A stretch of 64,000 nucleotides of DNA from Beta vulgaris subsp. vulgaris (lineage: Eukaryota > Streptophyta > Magnoliopsida > Caryophyllales > Amaranthaceae). Position numbers and translations under genes: made by a program. Location of the stretch: assembly GCF_026745355.1 (NCBI RefSeq), contig NC_079206.1, forward strand, positions 45,199,216 to 45,263,215, written 5' to 3'. Position 1 is the stretch's first letter; every line of letters starts with the position of its first letter. The notes below the pieces were generated by a model, which saw only the letters and a program-made list of their open reading frames with translations, had not been told where the DNA came from and searched no databases. This document shows, piece by piece, positions 1-10,290 of the stretch.

Positions 1-1215
1 TGTTTGTAAGTCATAAACCTTGTATACCTTTTTACCAAAAGGATATCCAATAAAGACACACTTCTTAGTGGTGGGACTGAATTTATCTTAGCTTCTATCC
101 ATACTAGTTATATATGCACACGATGCGTGTGCCAACAACCTTATGTAGCTAAATATAAGAATGGATATGTTTTTTTTATCTAAAATTATTTTGATAGTGA
201 TGTAAAATTTTGAGTTTCTTTTGTAGATATTATGTTTTTAAATTGAAGTTGACTAATGATTTCATAGTTCCGTACCAACGACTTTAATACAATTTTTTAA
301 CGGTTATAAATGTTAATAAACCATGTTGTTTGAACTTTGTAAATAAGAAGTATTATGTTGTCACGATATATCGTTAACTTTTTTTTGATGGAAGATTCTA
401 ATTAATTTCGTGAATTGATTATGTCAATCAATTTTGTCAAGTTATTAATGGTGATTGCATATTCCATTTTTGATTTAATCATATGGCAAGTTGCATTGAT
501 TCTCATTTTTTAATTTTTAATAAAAATAAAATATTATTTTAAATTATTATAGGGTATTCTAGTCATTTCAAAAGGGGACATCACACCTCCTCCCTTGACT
601 TATATAATAGAGATTATCATCAGCATATCAAATATTACCAAATACTCTCAAAGCATTATAATGTGGGATAGTACCAAACAAAACTTGAAATGGACTTTTC
701 GAGTCTAAGATGGGTTTAGGCATTTGATTTATAAGGTAGGTGGCTGTAAGCAAACACTCCCCACAAAAGTTGGTACGCATATTAGCATGAAATTTCAAAG
801 TTCTTGCTACTTCTAAAAGATGTCTATGTTTTCTCTCCACTCGACCATTTTGTTATGGTATCTCAACTTTTTGCTTGTTTGATGAACACCTTTACTTAGA
901 AGTAAAGAAAGACACGTAGTCTGAATTATCTCTGTACCATAATCTAACATGATGGTTTTTGTTGGTATTGTTAAAACTGAGTTTTAGCTTGAGAAAAAAA
1001 ATGAAGCAATAGTTTTGTGAACTTGCATTCTATTGTGAAGCAAGAAGGTCCAGATGCACCTGCTAGGCTACTATGGCCATCTAATATAGCGAGAAAGTAA
1101 GAAGCAGCTAACAGAGTTTTGGTTTTATATGGCCCCCACAAATCAATATAACAACAAATTTTAGCTTTGCTAGTGCTCTTAGGAAATGGAAACTTATGAT
1201 GTTTTACCATGAAAC
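1..1215 (-). pseudogene. Copia integrase remnant, interrupted by a Helitron
   Basis: Integrase would insert the element cDNA in the nucleus. The piece at about 1210-971 holds the start of the catalytic core (YIDLWGPYKTKT, with the first acidic residue and the GP motif). The piece at 840-628 holds the end of the core and the start of the C-terminal domain (LINQMPK, LRVFGNI). Positions 103-1 continue the same frame after the 510-bp Helitron is skipped, with the copia hallmark FIGYPFGKKVYKVYDLQT. A stop follows FGNI and another lies further on, so no product is expected. The second catalytic Asp region is degraded. Confidence 0.8.
104..613 (-). mobile_element. Non-autonomous Helitron, 510 bp, both ends visible
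   Basis: Read on the minus strand, the element starts with TC at 613 (TCTCTATTATATAAGTCA) and ends with CTAG at 107-104. Just before the end is a perfect 7-bp hairpin, GCACACG-CAT-CGTGTGC (about 132-116). The flanks are A on the 5' side and T on the 3' side, the A|T target of Helitrons, and there is no target duplication. Skipping the element rejoins the copia integrase frame. There is no coding capacity; Rep/helicase must have come from elsewhere. Confidence 0.85.
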
Positions 1216-1361
1216 ATACTTCACATAAATGTTCAAAAAGATGATCACAAGAACAATATTGAAGAAGATGAAATAGCAGCTAATATAGAAGATTAAGGAA
1301 GATTAGAAGATAATGATGAAGCAATTAAGGCAGTGTGTAGAGTTAGAGTAGGAAACTGAGT

Positions 1362-1960
1362 TTAGGGAAGCAACAACATAAGAAAAAATAAACCACCAAT
1401 ATTCTTTCTAACTACAAGAACATTTTCATGTAAAGGTAGTGAATAAAACATAGATTCCTTAAATATCACTTGAAAACCAGAATCATTTAACAATTTCCCA
1501 ACACTCAGTAAGTTATGTTTAAATTGTGGAACAAGCAAAACATTTTTAAACACATGATCATATGTTAAATATCTCCAATCTCATAGTTGCATGAACCATC
1601 AATTAGTTCAATCTCAATGATCTTTTCTTATTTTTTTTTATGAATCAACAAATCGGAATCATAAGTTATATGATATGTTGCCCCTGAATCGGTAATGGAA
1701 ACAATACTAAGGGATTGTTCGAGATTTATACCTGCACAATGAGAATAAGTAGAGTCAATGTTATTGGAAGATTCTTCAATAACCTGCATATTCTTCATAG
1801 CTTTCATCACTTCTTGCATAATAGACTGCATCATGTCATGATCTCCACGAAAAAAATTTCGACCCCAATGGTGTGAAGGTCGAGTAGGAACATCATTATA
1901 ATCCAAACGATAATCATCAATATAATCTGAAACATCAGTAGATACATGTGCATCCATTCT
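1362..1960 (-). pseudogene. Copia protease and GAG-pre-integrase remnants
   Basis: Minus strand. The 1957-1628 piece contains the aspartic-protease active-site motif as TDSGATYHIT (DSGA core). The 1553-1362 piece carries the GAG-pre-integrase signature VLLVPQFKHNLLSVGKLL. Between them the frame is lost. In copia elements the protease matures the polyprotein, and this small domain precedes integrase. The order and spacing match the integrase remnant that follows at lower coordinates. Confidence 0.8.
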
Positions 1961-2083
1961 AGAAGAAGAACAAGTCTTCTTTCCTCTTATTAGCAGTAAA
2001 CCACTAAGGATACCTGATCAATTTAAAACACTAATCCATTGCGTCACCTACACCTTAGCAGAATTCACATTTCTTATCAAATA

Positions 2084-2339
2084 CTTCCTCCGTTTCTTTT
2101 TAAGTGACACATTTGCATAATGTTTACTATTCACAGTTTAAACTTTAATTAGCTTTGGTGATTTACATTTTAGGAAAAACATAGTCATGTGGGATCTTGT
2201 TAGATTCGTCTGAATGTGAATTTTTTTAATATAATTTTATAATTTTTACTTATTAATAATTGAAGATATTAATGGTTAAAATAATGCATTGGCAAACGTG
2301 AAAACAAGAAATGTGTCACTTAAAAAGAAACGGAGGAAG
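2084..2339. mobile_element. Stowaway MITE (Tc1/mariner type), 256 bp
   Basis: Terminal inverted repeats begin CTTCCTCCGTTTCTTTTTAA and are identical for about 31 bp at both ends. They are flanked by TA at 2082-2083 and 2340-2341, the target duplication of Tc1/mariner elements. There is no coding capacity and the interior is AT-rich. It sits inside the copia gag-protease region. The near-perfect termini suggest a fairly recent insertion. Confidence 0.9.
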
Positions 2340-2340
2340 T

Positions 2341-3240
2341 ATATCTTTTCTCCCCTTTCTACCCTGAATTCTTTGTTCCACAAGAGCACTTACTTCATAA
2401 GTAGCGACATAATTGAAAACACTTACTTCCTTTTGTTGTTCAACTTGTTGATCTAAAAAGAATGTTCAATTCACATATGGCAATGACTCTATAGACAAAA
2501 TATTGTTATAGCATTGTCAAATCCACTATTTAACCCTAGAAGAAATTGCATTAATAGTTCTTCAGTCTCAAAGTCATCTAACCTCTTGAGAAACTAACAA
2601 TTACATTTGGACATTATGCCACAAGTACAAGAAGGAAGACTACAGAAATTTTTTAACTCATCCCAAAACGTCTTCATCTTCCCATAGTAATTCATAATCG
2701 ACATATTTTCTTGTCTCAAATTATCCAATTCTCTCTTTATTTGGTAAATCTGAAGTCCATTTGATTGTCTAAATCTATCACAAATTTCATTCCACAATTG
2801 TTCATAATTCTCAATAAACGTTAAGTTCTCTCCAATATATCTCATTCATAGAATTAAACAATCAACGAATTATCATATAATCACATCTCATCCAACTACT
2901 AAATTCCTTATCAGTTTAATTAAGTTTCTTAATAGATCCATCGATCTATGAAACCTAATTTGTTCTTTATAATCAAAAAAGTTTCACATTATGTTTCCAA
3001 CAAAGAAAATTGTAAGCATTTAGATTCACAACAACTAATTTTCCTACTGTTTGATCTGAAATAGAAATGAAGAAAAAGTCATTATAAGCTGAACTTCATT
3101 GTGAAGATTTCCAGAAATTGAAATCTCAGTATTTGGAGATTCATCGTTTTCCATATTTATAGAAAATGAATTACCAGAAGTTGATGAATAATTGAAGAAA
3201 TTTGAATTCAATTGAACCCAATTATTAAACGAGCTTAAGA
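2341..3240 (-). pseudogene. Copia gag remnant
   Basis: Minus strand. The clearest piece is 2845-2594, with the UBN2/retrotran-gag pattern LWNEICDRFRQSNG, IYQIKRELDNLRQ and a terminal CTCGIMSKCNC where the Cys-rich region would start. Gag would form the virus-like particle in the cytoplasm. Frames are broken on both sides and the start codon cannot be fixed. The region sits between the primer site at 3276-3287 and the protease remnant, as expected. Confidence 0.75.
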
Positions 3241-3275
3241 ATTTGAGAAGAAATTAAGGTAAGAGGAGCAAACTT

Positions 3276-3287
3276 GCTCTAATACCA
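3276..3287 (-). promoter_or_regulatory. Primer-binding site of the copia element
   Basis: The minus strand reads TGGTATTAGAGC directly downstream of the 5' LTR. It is one base different from TGGTATCAGAGC, the usual plant copia site complementary to initiator tRNA-Met. Its position fixes the LTR boundary at 3288. Confidence 0.8.
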
Positions 3288-3466
3288 TGAAAATACTTGA
3301 GGTATTAAGCAGAAGATACAGAGAAATGAGAGAAATTTTATTTCTCCAGGAAATATTGTAAAGTTTCTTAAATGATGAAAGAAGATTAAATAGCTACTAA
3401 TAGTAGCTTACAAGAATAACTAAGCAAGTTAGTTACAACAATAACTAACTAATTATTACAACAACA
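3288..3466 (-). repeat. 5' LTR of the copia element (about 179 bp)
   Basis: Read on the minus strand, the sequence starts TGTTGTTG, ends in CA next to the primer site, and has the AT-rich TAACTAACTTGCTTAG style common in short copia LTRs. The outer edge at 3466 is uncertain by a few bases because of the CAACAACA run. The partner LTR is outside the window. Confidence 0.65.
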
Positions 3467-3703
3467 ATCTGTTGCTTTATTATAATATAAAGTAATTGCA
3501 AATATATTTCATATGGTTAAAATTATGTGTCGACAAGGGTGTAAGTCAAAGTTTAAAGATCAAGAAGACACAAATGGAGTATAACAACGTATATCAATTA
3601 TACTTTTTTTTGTTTTTCATATTTTAGCCCGTGTGTAGGTTTCAAAAAAACTATTATCATTTGTTTGTTGCCAATTTATGTAACTAAAAGAGAGGGTCAC
3701 TTT

Positions 3704-3708
<5 letters not shown>

Positions 3709-3739
<31 letters not shown>

Positions 3740-3812
3740 TATATATATATATTTATATATAATTATATATATATATATAATATTATATATTATATATATA
3801 TATATATATACG
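3709..3812. repeat. (TA)n microsatellite
   Basis: Almost pure TA dinucleotide with a few TT or AT slips. Apparent reading frames of alternating Tyr-Ile here are artefacts. The DNA between 3467 and 3709 is AT-rich and holds nothing I recognise. Confidence 0.95.
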
Positions 3813-3879
3813 CACATACATATATTTTGATGTCACTATTTCTTCCGTATATAATTTTTATTTGTTTTAATTCATCTAG

Positions 3880-4084
3880 TAAAATTGAACTTCTTCGGTG
3901 TATTGAAAACAGTGAGGGAGCCAACGTTAAAGGCTATGTGGTTTGGTCATTGCTGGACAACATGGAAGTGGGAAGTGGTTATGATGTTCGCTTTGGTCTC
4001 AATTACGTTGATTATTTTGACAACTGCAAGAGGTATCCTAAGCTATCCGCTAAATGGTTCTCTAGATTTCTTAAAGCTTCATGA
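3880..4084 (+). pseudogene. Beta-glucosidase (GH1) 3'-exon fragment
   Basis: GH1 enzymes hydrolyse beta-glucosides. This piece covers the C-terminal strand and helix: [20 protein letters not shown], then [12 protein letters not shown] and [15 protein letters not shown], ending in TGA at 4082-4084. An AG acceptor at 3878-3879 preceded by a T-rich tract fits a real exon boundary. The catalytic acid/base and the nucleophile motif (ITENG-type) would lie in upstream exons, which are absent. Upstream there is only a TA microsatellite. The usual DNFEW is DNMEV, so the conserved aglycone-site Trp is lost. It is a gene fragment, not a functional gene. Confidence 0.8.
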
Positions 4085-4489
4085 GATACCTTTGTATGAT
4101 TATGTAAAAGGAGTCCCCAAAATATAGTATTGTTGAATTGCACAATATAAGTATGAAAAAGTGTTGGTTAAGAAGGGGTTCAGTTTAAGAATTTTATTAT
4201 GAATTTACTATATATTCGTATAATTTTATTTATATTTCTTATCTGTTTATACATAATGGATATTACTAATTCATAAAGTATTTTGTATCTGTTCATGCTT
4301 ATTTCAGTTTGATTTATAAACTTTATATATAGGTTTATAAATACTATTTCTTTTACGAGTTATGTATAATTGTTCTCAACTTATGCACATTATTTTCATC
4401 AGTTTATGCATATTTTTCATTACCATGTCTTTAACTCTTTATTATATTATTTCAAGTATATAAAAAATCCGAATATTTTTGTTAGTCCA
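4085..4489. other. AT-rich spacer without recognisable content
   Basis: About 400 bp of AT-rich sequence between the beta-glucosidase fragment and the LINE. No long frame, repeat or terminal signal was recognised. Confidence 0.5.
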
Positions 4490-4616
4490 TGCTCTAGGGT
4501 TTTAGTCTGGCGATATCCAGATGCTCGTATTGTAGTCCCTTTTTAGGGGTTTTCCATTAAAATTTCACGATGGTAATCAATAATTGTCTCTTAATTCTCT
4601 GTTTTTGGAATTCGGT

Positions 4617-4879
4617 ATGATGGCTATAGAACTGATCAATGATTGGGAGAAGTTAAAACTCACGGAGGACGAGGAAATTGCGATAGGCAATAACTTGGGC
4701 GATCAAGAAGAAAATGACATTGAATTAAAAATCTTGTTGAGTTCAGTGGCTAAATTACTCACGAGCAAGCCATTCAATGTGGAAGCAATGCAAAAGACAA
4801 TCCAACCTATATGGCGAATTTCCGAGAAGATCTCGGTGAGGACTGTTGACACAAATCTTTTGTGTTTCAATTCTATAAT
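4617..4879 (+). pseudogene. LINE ORF1, 5' part (DUF4283 region)
   Basis: It starts MMAIELINDWEKLKLTEDEE and continues LLTSKPFNVEAMQKTIQ, the pattern of plant LINE ORF1 proteins that bind the element RNA. ATG at 4617 or 4620 is the best start, because the conserved ELI-WEKLKLTEDEE block begins just there. The frame runs to VDTNLLCFNS and is then cut by the LTR of the gypsy element at 4880. The rest lies from 14350 on. Confidence 0.75.
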
Positions 4880-5450
4880 TGTTTATGCCAATTTCGTACT
4901 AAATACTTAAAAGGTTAAGGTGCCAACAACTAGATCAATATAAACATAGCAATCAACATTATCAAAAGCAAAAATGACGTTAAAGGAATAGAGCAATAAA
5001 AGAACAAAGAATTGTTGACGCGGAAAACCCAATGAAAGGGAAAAACCGCGGGTGACACTCCTGATCACCAATCCACTAGTATGCCGTTGGCGTCAATGTT
5101 ACAATATCAGCTGATTACAATAGCAATGAGACTTAGAGTATTAGAGAGGAAGAAGGTGCGTGTAATTCTAGAGTGAGAATAAGAGAGATGATAGATGAAA
5201 AACTAGGTTTACATATGATTACAAAGTATATATATATCTCTAAGGGAATATTCTTCAGCTGCCTTTTGAGTTGTTCCGAAATATATCGGGCCACGTCAGC
5301 ACAATCCCAGGTATCTCTCAACTGCCAAAATGACGCTGCTCAACGTTACTTGACCTGCTCACCCCACTCATTCGCTCAACTTGCCACGCCAGTTGCAAAT
5401 TCAAAATAATATTAAGCCCGCCTAAAACCACGAAAAATGAGGGCCCAACA
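4880..5450 (-). repeat. 3' LTR of the Tat element
   Basis: 571 bp, starting TGTTTATGCC and ending GGGCCCAACA in plus reading. In element sense this is the 3' LTR. It contains short TA repeats near 5228 that differ in number from the partner LTR. Confidence 0.92.
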
Positions 5451-5550
5451 ATTGCCCCTGATTGACGCGTGTCAGAAAACCACTTTTGTGAAAAATCGTC
5501 AATCACCACATTGGGACAATCGCCCACTTTCTCCATCCAGACACGTTTCC

Positions 5551-5559
5551 CTATTTAAG
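5551..5559 (+). promoter_or_regulatory. TATA-like box of the antisense gene
   Basis: CTATTTAAG lies about 180 bp upstream of the ATG at 5738 and just inside the 3' LTR, pointing inward. A pyrimidine-rich stretch (CATCTCTTCATCC, TCTCTCTTCTC) follows, as in plant 5' leaders. The transcription start is inferred at about 5580-5590. Confidence 0.55.
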
Positions 5560-5737
5560 AACCCCCCATCATCAAGTTTGTCCTTTCATCTCTTCATCCT
5601 TTACTCCCTCATTTCTCTCTCTTCTCAAGAAAACTCCATATCCTCCATAAACGGCTAGTTTCTCCGGCGCTTCTTCAACTCCTTGACAAATCAAGAACCA
5701 GGTAATTATTACTCTTTAAATTCTTCATATTTCTTTT

Positions 5738-7582
5738 ATGGCGCCCAAGGAAAATCTCCCTAAGATTAGGAAATCAAAAAGAACCTCCAAAATGGTAGAA
5801 AATTCAGATGAAGTAGTCATAGTTGAAGCAGGCGTCATCGGAGGAAAAAGCATTGCTATTGAATTTACTGAGGAAGATGTAATCACCTTAATAGAAAGAT
5901 TCCGCCTACCTAAATCAGCCGTAACTAGAATTCCTGACGGAGAGCAACGTCCTGATGATTGCCCCGTCAGTTGGGTAGTTTTATACGAATACCCCTTCAA
6001 AATTGGATACAAATTTCCTTTCAATCCCCTCATGACTCAACTCCTAACCACCATGCAAGTTAGTCCCGGCGAAATTATGCCGCTTGTCTGGCGTGTGGTT
6101 CATGTAATTGACAAATTAGCCCAAGATGCAAACATAGAATTCACCCTAGAGGACCTCTTGTACATGTATGAAATTAAGAGGGTAGAAGTTTCTAGATACA
6201 CTTTTTTCCTAAAACCTGGGAAACAGTCTTTAGTGGAAAATTCCGGGGCTAACGACAGAGAATGAAAGAAAAGATACTTCTTTATAAACAAGGTTTCTTT
6301 GGGAAAAAAGCTTTGACTACTTACATGACGGGTGGAACTCCGAAGGTACTTGGCTTCTTTTTATACGCTTTTTCTTGTGTATGCTGTTGACGCCGCCTAA
6401 TTTCCTTTGTGATTGCAGAAATACTACCCTTGCCTATTGAAGAGTCGACCCTCAGCAAAGCCAAAATCAACCAACTTCTCAAGAAATATTCGCCCAAAGA
6501 AAGGACGTTTCGCAACAAATTTGAGCTGACGCTATCGGACGATGACGTCTTGCCCCAATCCACAGAAGAACACACCGCCAATACCAACGAGCCTACCAAC
6601 GACACAAGTCAGTCCATGGCATCAGGTAACGTGCCTTTCCGCGCTGTTGTTGTAACCTTTTTTCGTTTTCTCGAAATTGACACCACCTAATGTCCTCCAG
6701 AAAATACCATGTCTACAAGATCCAAGACACCGACCGTCGGTCTTTCTGAAGCAGAGATGCTAGAACGTGCTAGGAAAAGAAAACTGGACGCAAGTGGTTT
6801 AACTGTGACGCCGTCCTCCATGGGTGCTCCCAAGGTTGCTAAGACGACACCTCCAACGAACGCCCCGAAGCCAACCAAGACGCCACTAGCAGAGGGTGAA
6901 ACCTTTACCATCAGCCTCCCCAAAAACTTCTGCGAGATCACTGCTCTGACCATCTTTCCGTCGGCAGAGAAGCTAGCGTTCCCTGCCCCTCAGCGGCGCC
7001 TAGCTAGCTTGCCTCTGATTACGGTGGCAAATGAAGGGCTGGCCCTGCAATTACATGTAAGACGTTGGACACATGTTATGTTATTCAGTTTTAACATGTA
7101 CCTTATGACGCCAACTGCTTATGTAGGCCACCCAAAATTCCTTGGCCCTGCGTTCCGCAACTATCACACTAGAGAAGGAGTGCAAGACACTCCGAGATAA
7201 GCTGGATAGGTCCTCATCAGCACTGACCGCAGCAGAGAAGAAGGTGACGGAGCTGAGTGCCGAACTGGCGAAGGAGATAAACCAGAACGCCAGTCATGTA
7301 GCTAGCATGACGTCACCGAAGGAGGAGACAGACGCCATGATAGCTGGTCTCCGTGAGGAGTTGATGGATGCTGCCAGCCGATACACCTGGAAGACCAAGG
7401 CTAGGCTGATGAAACAATTTATGGATGGGCAGACGTCTAAGTGGACTCCTGAAGCGGACGTCAGGCAATTTCTGGAGGTGTTTGGGACACCAGAAGATCT
7501 AGTCCCTGAAGGCGAGAATAGTGCTGACGTCACGGCAACTGCCGATTCTGGCGTAAACACAGAAACCGATGGCGTCGCCTGA
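5738..7582 (+). pseudogene. Antisense four-exon gene of the Tat element (Transposase_28-like plus coiled coil)
   Basis: It runs opposite to gag-pol. Exon 1 (5738-6345) resembles the plant 'putative gypsy-type transposon' domain (Transposase_28): IEFTEEDVITLIERFRLPKS, then PFKIGYKFPFNPLMTQLL and SPGEIMPLVWRVV. Exons 2 (6419-6625), 3 (6701-7056) and 4 (7127-7582) follow. Introns of 73, 75 and 70 bp all have GT-AG ends and all three joins keep the frame. Exon 4 is a heptad-rich coiled coil (LEKECKTLRDKLDRSSS onward) with an acidic tail. Exon 1 is broken by TGA at 6263-6265, where a Trp is expected, and by a one-base slip near 6310. The function of this family is unknown; the 'transposase' label is historical. 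Confidence 0.7.
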
Positions 7583-8240
7583 CTTCTCCTGGTTCCTGCA
7601 AGGTGCTGCGTCACCTGTAATGATTAGTTAGTGCTTGTAATAGATGTTTTTGGGGTGCTGTGTCACCAAAACTTTAGTACTTTTAATGTGTTTTGTTGCA
7701 AAACTTTTTTCTCTATCTGGGTGTATTTTTATGACGATGATGTGTTGTGTTTAACATTTGCATTCAACTACATATTGTTGTATGTCAATACTATGTTGTG
7801 TTCACATTTTCGTGCTTTGCTCCATTGTATTCGTCTGTCATGAATGGTGTTTATGTTTGACTTGTGGACACAGATATGCATGTATGTATGGCGTTGTAAG
7901 GTACCTTTGTAATGTGGACCAAGAGATATTTTAGTTGCAATGAAGGGTTAATTACCACTTCCAACTAAGCACTCTAGCCTTTTGTCTACGTGAATGTAGA
8001 AATTGACGAGGCGTATCTGACGGGGCAGGATGTTCGCCTTGTAAGATGTATGTTGCCCCTGTGTCGTCAGAGTGTAGCCGTAGAGAGTTTGTAATTAATG
8101 ACAACGACGTCTGACGTCGTGACTTTTATTTGTATGATAGACACACCTACACTGTCATTAACATAGCTCAAGTACCAATGTTAGTAAAAAGGAAATATGC
8201 TTGTCGGGCATTATATATTCATGAAAATTTAAGTACAACG
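7583..8240. other. Untranslated spacer between antisense gene and integrase
   Basis: AT-rich and T-rich sequence holding the likely 3' UTR of the antisense gene and the 3' end of pol. The transcripts would converge here. No clear AATAAA was picked and no other feature is seen. Confidence 0.5.
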
Positions 8241-9394
8241 TTACCTATTGTATTTGTTTATTTCACGACGACATTTTAATAAAAAATGATAACGCTTAAG
8301 ATGGACAGCGTTCCAACTTCTGGGGACGGGCTTGCCGTCTTGAGTACATATTCGATATGCGCCATTGCCAACCACCTTCTGGATTTTATACGAGCCTTCC
8401 CATGCTGGTGCCAACTTCCATGCATTAAGTTCTTTGGTGTTTTGAAAGACCTCTCTTAAAACCCAATCTCCAACGTTGAAAGTCTTGGCTTTGACATTCT
8501 TATTGAAACTTCTGGCCACTATCTGCTGCTGGGACGCCATACGGACAAGTGCTGCTTCCCTTAACTCCTCACTAGTGACGATGTCGTGGCTTAACTCCTC
8601 GTCGATCCTTTCTGGCGTCAATAGCCCATAACGCGATGTCGGGACGCGCACTTGGGGAGGGAGGACAGCTTCACACCTGTATACTAGGGAGAAAGGGGTT
8701 TGACCCGCCGCCGTTCTCGGAGTAGTCCTTTTTGCCCAAAGAATCGACGGGAGCTCCTTCGCCCACTTTCCTTTGGGGCTTTAAGACGCCTCGTGATGAC
8801 TTTGACAATTGAGTTATTGCTAGATTCAGCTTGACCATTGGTCTGTGGATATCTAGGCGTCGCGGTGCTGAGTTGTATGTTCCACTTGGCCAAGAAATTC
8901 CTTGTGGGTGTGCTTATGAACTGGGAGCCGTTGTCGCAAATGATTACGGAGGGGACGCCGAACCTACATATGATGTTACGCCATATAAAAGTAATAACCT
9001 CTTTATCGCGTACCTGGGTGAATGAGTCAGCCTCAATCTATTTGGAGAAGTAATCTGTTAAAGCTAGCATGAACACTTTCTGTCCCGGTGCTTGGGGGAG
9101 TTTTCCAACAATATCCATCCCCCACCTCATGAAGGGCCAAGGGGTGATAGTAGGGTGCAACTTTTCTGCAGGTTTGTGTGACATGGCGGCATGTCGCTGA
9201 CAGGCGTCGCATTTCGTAGCATACTCGACGGCGTCTTGACGCAACGTCAGCCAATAATACCCCATGCGCAAAGTCTGGTTGGACAAGCTACGTCCTCCTG
9301 AATGGTTGCCGCAACACCCATCGTGCATTTCTTGCAACACTTGTTGGCATTCATCGCCGTCAAAACATCTCAAGTATGGTCCTGCAATGGACTT
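8241..9394 (-). pseudogene. Tat element integrase
   Basis: Minus strand. The N-terminal HHCC zinc finger is at about 9330-9190 (MHDGCCGNH, then CDACQRH). The catalytic core shows MDIVGKLP (Asp 1), ICDNGSQF (Asp 2) and TNGQAESSN (Glu). The C-terminal part (WKLAPAWEGSYKI, YRICTQDGKPVPRSWNAVHL) reaches the end near 8270. Stop codons stand where Trp is expected: TGA at 9382-9384 region before GPYLRC and TAG after DYFSK (about 9037). A frameshift sits near 8760. This copy cannot make integrase. Confidence 0.88.
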
Positions 9395-10216
9395 TCAAAA
9401 AAGTATACCGTCAAGTAAAACATACATTGAGGCTTTGAAACGTAACTTTCTGGCTTGTAGCCTATCTTTAGGGAGGATACCGTCTTTAAGATACTGGATG
9501 AATGGAGTCTGCCAGCTTGTTGACGTTGTCGTGGCATTACTGACGTTGACGTCATTGACGTCCGTCACCACCTGACTAACATTATCCGTGCTTGTTTTAT
9601 GGACGGCAGGGGACGACAGATGTACTATGGGTATGCTCTTGAACCCTGACTTCCTCATAGCTGATCCAATGTTTGCCAATGCGTCTGCCTGCGTGTTTTG
9701 GTCCCTGGGAATCTGAAAAATGTCAAACTTCAAAAAAGATTTTACCTTTGATTGGACAGCGTCCAGATACGCCGTCATTTTTAAATCTTTGGCGGCAAAT
9801 TCCCCTTTTATCTGGCTGACGATGAGCAGCGAATCACTGTATGCTTCTACTTCAGTGGCATTCAGGTCTTTAGCTAACGTCAATCCTGCTAACAGTGCCT
9901 CGTACTCTGCCTCGTTGTTGGTGGCTTTGAAGTCGCAACTGATAGCCCGGGCTATGATGTCCCCTTGTGGCGACTTTATCAATACGCCTAACCCGGCGCC
10001 CCGAAAGTTGGAAGACCCGTCCACATGCAAGATCCACTTACTGTTAGTTGTGTTAACTTCAAACATACTTACCTCCGTCTGGGCTATCGCCTTCAGTCTT
10101 GGGATAAAGTCAGCCACAAAATCCGCTAATGCTTGCGACTTTATTGCTATTGGAGGCTGGTAAGTAATGTCGTAACTGCTTAGCGTAATCACCCACATGC
10201 TCATTCTTCCTGTCAA
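9395..10216 (-). pseudogene. Tat element second (archaeal-type) RNase H
   Basis: The frame begins MTGRMSMWVITLSSYDI, the end of the first RNase H and tether, then ALADFVADFIPR and the archaeal-type RNase H. The acidic residues are in WILHVDGSSNFRGAG, NNEAEYEALLAGL and YSDSLLIVSQI, and the domain closes with RDQNTQADALANIG. This duplicate RNase H is diagnostic for Tat/Ogre-like elements. The domain itself is uninterrupted, but it is separated from RT by a frameshift at about 10290. It continues into a linker toward integrase (QYLKDGILPKDR). Confidence 0.9.
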
Positions 10217-10290
10217 TTCTGGGTGTCTTAAAATGGACTTAACGGGATAGTTAGTTTTGACATGGATAGAATGTGCTTCAAAATAATGTT

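Larger units (their letters stand above)
1..3466 (-). mobile_element. Decayed Ty1/copia retrotransposon, 3' part outside window
   Basis: On the minus strand, going from high to low coordinates, I read a short LTR, a tRNA-iMet type primer site, gag, aspartic protease, GAG-pre-integrase and integrase, which is the Ty1/copia domain order. Reverse transcriptase, RNase H and the 3' LTR would lie left of position 1. Stops and frameshifts break every domain, so the element is dead. It carries two later insertions, a Stowaway MITE (2084-2339) and a Helitron (104-613). Family level is confident; lineage within copia is not. Confidence 0.85.

Noticed and set aside
3665..4084. A 139-codon gene starting at 3665
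   Set aside because: The first half translates the TA microsatellite. Only the part after the acceptor at 3879 is beta-glucosidase-like.
5173..5658. Short frames across the 3' LTR of the Tat element
   Set aside because: LTR sequence; the frames differ between the two LTRs.
9720..10163. 147-codon plus-strand frame opposite the Tat RNase H
   Set aside because: It is the shadow of a strongly supported minus-strand domain; no homology or promoter.
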